Below, piece after piece: positions 60,669 through 64,000 of a stretch of 64,000 nucleotides of DNA. The notes under the pieces were generated by a model, which saw only the letters and a list, made by a program, of their open reading frames with translations, was not told the origin of the DNA and ran no database searches. Every line of letters begins with the position of its first letter. Within the stretch, counting starts at the first letter, position 1. Position numbers and translations under genes: made by a program. This DNA is from Selenomonadaceae bacterium. Its GTDB lineage: Bacteria; Bacillota; Negativicutes; Selenomonadales; Selenomonadaceae. The stretch is from the NCBI GenBank assembly GCA_017515635.1, contig JAFWFO010000017.1:1-64000 (forward strand), read 5' to 3'.

Positions 60669-60700
60669 AACTCCCGCCAATCGACGGGAATTTTTTTTGC
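60669..60700 (+). terminator. Terminator copy B, after the TPR gene
   Basis: The same 32 bases as 59245-59276, seven bases after the TPR stop: TCCCG-N8-CGGGA and eight T. Confidence 0.85.
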
Positions 60701-60714
60701 GACGAATCACGCCG

Positions 60715-61527
60715 TCAGAAGAATTTTTCAATCGCGGCGGCAACACCGTCGTGGTCGTTGTCGAGCGTGACGAAGTCGGCAAGACGTTTGATTTCGTCGG
60801 AGGCGTTGCCCATCGCGACGCCGAGTCCCGCCGTCTGCAAAATTTCTCTGTCGTTGAACGAATCGCCAATCGCCACCGCTTCCGAAATGTCAATCTTCAA
60901 GAAGTCGCATAGTTCGACAAGTCCGGAGCCTTTCGTAATGTTCGCGGGCGACATTTCCAGATTGAACGCCTCGGCAAAACTGATCGACAGGTTGAGCGGC
61001 TGAATTCGCGCAAGATTTCTGTCGCGGGATTCTTCGCTGCGGTGATACAGATTGACTTTGATGACTTCGCCGGGGTGTTCGCGAACAAATTTCTTGAAGT
61101 CGTCGCAACGCAGACAAATTCGGCTGAACATGTCGCGATAAATTCCCATGGCGAAATTGTCCATGTGATTAATGTCGTCTTCGCGGGCGATTGAGTGTCT
61201 GACGGTGTGCAGGTGAATCATCGCCCGTTCCTCAAGTCCGAAGTCAATCAGTTGCAAAATAGTTTTTTCGTCGAGACCGTGAACTTTAATCGGCTTGTCG
61301 TTTTTGAAGTCGAAAACCATTCCGCCGCTGATTAAAATTCCGAAATGCATCGGCTTGAGTTCTTCGCGAAAGTCGACAAGCTCGGAAAGATTTCGTCCCG
61401 TCGAAGTCACAACGTAAATTCCGCGCCTGGAAAGTTCGGTAATTGCGGTCAAAGTTCGCGGCAAAATTTTTTTCTGCGACGTCAAAAGCGTGCCGTCCAT
61501 GTCGAGTGCCAGAAGTTTGTAATTCAT
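60715..61527 (-). CDS. Cof-type HAD-family phosphatase
   Basis: 270 residues. LLALDMDGTLLTS carries the nucleophile and acid Asp, VVTSTGRN is motif II (Thr/Ser), the Lys of NITKGSG is motif III, and AIGDSFNDREIL is motif IV. A C2B cap lies between about residues 85 and 190, the Cof/YbiV layout. Such enzymes remove phosphate from sugar phosphates or other metabolites such as FMN or pyridoxal phosphate; specificity is not visible. ATG 61527 follows GGGAGGAG at five bases. Upstream in-frame codons overlap the pfkA promoter and are unlikely to be used. Confidence 0.87.
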   Translation of the reverse strand: MNYKLLALDMDGTLLTSQKKILPRTLTAITELSRRGIYVVTSTGRNLSELVDFREELKPMHFGILISGGMVFDFKNDKPIKVHGLDEKTILQLIDFGLEERAMIHLHTVRHSIAREDDINHMDNFAMGIYRDMFSRICLRCDDFKKFVREHPGEVIKVNLYHRSEESRDRNLARIQPLNLSISFAEAFNLEMSPANITKGSGLVELCDFLKIDISEAVAIGDSFNDREILQTAGLGVAMGNASDEIKRLADFVTLDNDHDGVAAAIEKFF

Positions 61528-61593
61528 GTCATCTCCTCCCGAAAAGATTTTAACACAAGGCACAAAGCTTAGTCGACGGTGCGCAAAAATTTC

Positions 61594-61622
61594 TTTACAA
61601 TCGGGCAGAAATTTCTTAAAAT
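61594..61622 (+). promoter_or_regulatory. Promoter of pfkA
   Basis: TTTACA (61594-61599), 17 bases, TAAAAT (61617-61622), about 45 bases before the ATG. Confidence 0.65.
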
Positions 61623-61669
61623 AATCCAGTGATATTTTCACAGCAGAGATTGAGCGGGAGGGGTAAGTT

Positions 61670-62632
61670 ATGGTAAATGCGATTGCGGTAATGACTTCGG
61701 GCGGCGACTCACCCGGCATGAACGCGGCGGCGCGTGCGGTCGTGAGAACGGCTCTTTACGAAGGCGTAAAAGTTTTCGGCATAAACAACGGCTACAAAGG
61801 GATGCTTGCCGACGATATTGTTGAACTTCAAAGACGTTCGGTCAGTGACTTGATTCAGCGCGGCGGCACATTTTTGGGCACGGCTCGTTGCAAAGAGTTC
61901 AAAACCGAAGAAGGACGCCGCAAAGGTCTGGAAAATCTCCAGAAACACGGCATTGAAGGTCTTGTCATAATCGGCGGCGACGGCTCGTTGACGGGCGGTT
62001 CGCTCCTGTCGAAGATGGGCGGCATTCCGATTGTCGGCTTGCCCGGTACGATTGATAATGACGTTTGGGGCACTGACTATACAATCGGTTGCGACACGGC
62101 GGCGAATACTGCGGTCGAGGCAATTAACAAACTGCGCGACACGGCTTCGGCTCATCGTCGAATCATGGTCGTTGAAGTCATGGGACATACTTCCGGCTGG
62201 CTCGCAATGGTTTCGGGCATTGCTTCCGGCGCGGAATATATCATCGTTCCTGAAGTCAAATACGACATTGACGAGATGTGCGAAGAAATTATGGAATCCT
62301 ACAAGAGCGGTCGTCGTTACAGCATTATCGTCGTTGCGGAAGGCGCGTGCAGTGGCGTCGGATTGAAAAACGTCGTCGAAGAAAAAACCGGCATTGATAC
62401 CCGCGTTTCGATTCTCGGACACATTCAGCGCGGCGGCTCCCCGACAGTTGAAGACCGCATGAAAGCTTCAATGCTCGGCGAAAAAGCTGCGCTCGCAATT
62501 ATTTCGGGCGTCTCGAACGTCGTTTACGGCTTCGACGAAGGCAAAGTTGTCGCAATTAATTTGTTCGATTCGGTCAACAATAAAAAGCCGCTTGATCCCG
62601 AACTCGTTCGTTTGGCAAGCGTGCTTGTTTGA
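61670..62632 (+). CDS. pfkA: ATP-dependent 6-phosphofructokinase
   Basis: 320 residues, normal bacterial length. AVMTSGGDSPGMNAAAR, GGTFLGTARCKEF, VIIGGDGSLTGG (Gly rather than Asp at the position that tells ATP from PPi enzymes), GLPGTIDNDVWGTDYTIGCDTA (catalytic Asp in TIDND), EVMGHTSGWLA and LGHIQRGGSPTVEDR are all present. It commits fructose 6-phosphate to glycolysis. GGGAGGGG precedes the ATG. It is followed immediately by a small membrane protein gene. Confidence 0.95.
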   Translation: MVNAIAVMTSGGDSPGMNAAARAVVRTALYEGVKVFGINNGYKGMLADDIVELQRRSVSDLIQRGGTFLGTARCKEFKTEEGRRKGLENLQKHGIEGLVIIGGDGSLTGGSLLSKMGGIPIVGLPGTIDNDVWGTDYTIGCDTAANTAVEAINKLRDTASAHRRIMVVEVMGHTSGWLAMVSGIASGAEYIIVPEVKYDIDEMCEEIMESYKSGRRYSIIVVAEGACSGVGLKNVVEEKTGIDTRVSILGHIQRGGSPTVEDRMKASMLGEKAALAIISGVSNVVYGFDEGKVVAINLFDSVNNKKPLDPELVRLASVLV

Positions 62633-62634
62633 AT

Positions 62635-62841
62635 ATGAACAGTCTTTGGAAAGCGGCGGCGATTCTCTCAGGCGTTGGGATTTATATCGCCGCCGTAATT
62701 TTTATCTGTTTGTATGCAGGCGGGCTTGTCGACGATTTTTTTCAACTCGGCGGCAAAGGTCGGATTTGCGGGATAGTTATCGGCTTCCCGCTTGCGATTT
62801 ACTCGGTTTGGCGGCAGTTAAAGCATCACGGCTTTGTTTAA
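62635..62841 (+). CDS. Small two-helix membrane protein, AtpZ/AtpI-like
   Basis: About 68 residues with two hydrophobic segments (about residues 8-28 and 41-58). The pattern is a Gly-rich first helix, LVDDFFQL-GGKG in the loop, a Gly-containing second helix and a basic end. It recalls AtpZ/AtpI family proteins normally encoded before ATP synthase genes, but no atp gene is near, so the match is only suggestive. ATG 62635 is three bases after the pfkA stop; TTG 62629 overlapping the stop is the alternative. There is no good ribosome-binding site, so it is probably translationally coupled. Confidence 0.55.
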   Translation: MNSLWKAAAILSGVGIYIAAVIFICLYAGGLVDDFFQLGGKGRICGIVIGFPLAIYSVWRQLKHHGFV

Positions 62842-62869
62842 AACGTCACATTAAAAAAGGAGCGATTTT

Positions 62870-64000
62870 ATGGCAGAACAAATTTTGGAACTCAAAGCGT
62901 TTTCGCAGGTGACGGACGCTCGCTGGTACCCGCGTTATCACATTGCGCCGCCTTTCGGTTGGTGCAACGACCCCAACGGCATGTGCTATTACAAGGGGCA
63001 ATATCATTTCTTCTATCAACATTACCCTTACGAGCCGCGCTGGGGTCCGATGCATTGGGGTCATGTCGTGAGCGACGATTTGGCTTATTGGAAACATTTG
63101 CCGATTGCGCTCAAACCAGAAGAAGCCTACGAAAAGGGCGGCGGTTGTTTTTCGGGTTCGGCCATTGAAAAAGATGGCGAACTTTGGCTCATGTACACGG
63201 GGCATCTTCAAGCGAGTCCGGAAGAAGCAGAGGCGGTAGGTTTCCCGCATATCGAATTTCAGTGTCTTGCTCACTCGGAAGACGGCATTCACTTCAAGAA
63301 ATCCGAAAAAAATCCGGTTATCGAAGACATTGAAAACAACGAAGTTTCCATCAATGACATTCGCGACCCGAAAGTTTGGGAACACAACGGCAAATATTAT
63401 GCCGTGCTCGGCTCGCGCACGCCCGATATGGCGCACGGACAAATTCTTTTGTTTGAATCGAAAGATTTAACCAAATCGTGGAAGTTCAAAGCCATTTCTG
63501 CGCGCAGTGACGGAAATCTCGGCGGCATGTGGGAATGCCCGAACTTCGCGGAAATCGACGGGCAAGACGTGCTGGTTTTCTCGCCGATGGACTTGAGAAC
63601 CGACGACGGAAAATTTTATTACGACAAAGTCGCGGGCGTGCTTATCGGCAAGCTCAATTACAACACCGGAATTTTTAAACACGGCGATTTTCAATACCTC
63701 GACAAGGGCTTCGACTTCTACGCGCCGCAAATCATGGAGACGCCTGACGGACGCACGGTTATGATCGGCTGGCTTGACATGTGGAATGTTGACATGCACG
63801 AAACGAGAGACGGTTGGGCAGGTCAAATGACTATTCCGCGTGTCCTTGGCGTCAAAGACGGAAAAATCATCTCCACGCCCGCCAAAGAACTTGAGAAACT
63901 GCGCAAGTGGAAGCCGATAACTCTTGAAAACGTTGTTGTTGATGAGGCTACGTCGTTCGAGGGCGTTTCGGGCGAAGCTTACGAACTTGTTTTGACGATT
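62870..64000 (+). CDS. Glycoside hydrolase family 32 (sucrose-6-phosphate hydrolase/fructanase), runs off the window
   Basis: At least 377 residues; the 3' end lies beyond the window. GH32 active-site motifs are intact: WCNDPNG (nucleophile Asp, about residue 34), IRDPKVW (RDP, about residue 166) and MWECPNF (ECP, acid Glu about residue 222). No signal peptide, so the enzyme acts in the cytoplasm on imported sucrose, sucrose 6-phosphate or fructooligosaccharide. AAAAAGGAG lies seven bases before the ATG. Following pfkA and near hexokinase, it fits fructoside use. The beta-sandwich domain has only begun at the edge. Confidence 0.9.
   Translation, partial: MAEQILELKAFSQVTDARWYPRYHIAPPFGWCNDPNGMCYYKGQYHFFYQHYPYEPRWGPMHWGHVVSDDLAYWKHLPIALKPEEAYEKGGGCFSGSAIEKDGELWLMYTGHLQASPEEAEAVGFPHIEFQCLAHSEDGIHFKKSEKNPVIEDIENNEVSINDIRDPKVWEHNGKYYAVLGSRTPDMAHGQILLFESKDLTKSWKFKAISARSDGNLGGMWECPNFAEIDGQDVLVFSPMDLRTDDGKFYYDKVAGVLIGKLNYNTGIFKHGDFQYLDKGFDFYAPQIMETPDGRTVMIGWLDMWNVDMHETRDGWAGQMTIPRVLGVKDGKIISTPAKELEKLRKWKPITLENVVVDEATSFEGVSGEAYELVLTI

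Overview
The window looks like chromosome from a diderm Firmicute of the Negativicutes, most likely a Selenomonas-like gut or rumen anaerobe. This is inferred from gene content, not from a database match. Outer-membrane and LPS functions (an LpxD, three OmpH/Skp-like proteins, an RND efflux pump with its periplasmic adaptor) sit beside Firmicute traits: strong GGAGG ribosome-binding sites, frequent GTG and TTG starts, and a SpoVD-like PBP with a C-terminal PASTA segment. Anaerobic life is suggested by a two-gene sufC-sufB iron-sulfur operon with no sufS, sufU or sufD beside it. I saw no rRNA, tRNA or CRISPR array.

Layout. 0.1-7.2 kb: three tandem clostripain-type (C11) secreted peptidases and a small membrane protein. 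7.2-13 kb: an operon of a LicC-like nucleotidyltransferase and a PotD/FutA-type ABC importer, then a polyprenyl-phosphate sugar transferase. 13-14.1 kb: a scar of mobile DNA (integrase tail, IS3 transposase tail, a 30-residue hydrophobic peptide gene, a truncated frame). 14.1-20 kb: a PTS permease, a leftward Crp-ccmA-ccmB-ccmC-deacetylase operon and an M48 protease. 20-24.3 kb: two unrecognised genes, then the OmpH/OmpH/OmpH/lpxD envelope cluster. 24.3-29 kb, leftward: XpaC/TM2 protein, TelA, a membrane protein and a class B PBP. 29-31.4 kb: sufCB. 31.9-32.3 kb: an IS200/IS605-like relic. 32.3-35.1 kb, leftward: folP, folB, a folK-DHFR fusion and ung. 35.3-41.5 kb: an RND efflux operon interrupted by a DAACS symporter with a GHKL-like N-terminus.

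41.5-45.5 kb is the most accessory-looking part: a GIY-YIG/NUMOD protein with three tandem helix-turn-helix units, then a six-gene operon (XRE regulator, zinc ribbon, four mostly coiled-coil proteins) that I cannot assign to any described system. 45.5-51 kb: recA-recX-HNH, deoB and a diguanylate cyclase. 51-55 kb: a methyl-cycle group (ahcY, metF, an SAH/MTA deaminase-like protein with a Tat signal) with a BrnT/BrnA toxin-antitoxin pair inside it. 55-61.5 kb: a membrane-anchored protein, a DUF6033-like protein, a eukaryote-type hexokinase, an orphan double-glycine leader peptide gene, a TPR protein between two identical terminators, and a HAD phosphatase. 61.6-64 kb: pfkA, a small membrane protein and a GH32 enzyme running off the end.

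Hexokinase, PfkA, GH32, DeoB and the PTS permease suggest sugar fermentation. LpxD, the OmpH proteins, the PBP, the sugar transferase and the NTP-transferase/importer operon serve the envelope. Most operons are tightly packed with 4-bp overlaps and end in clear stem-loop/T-run terminators.
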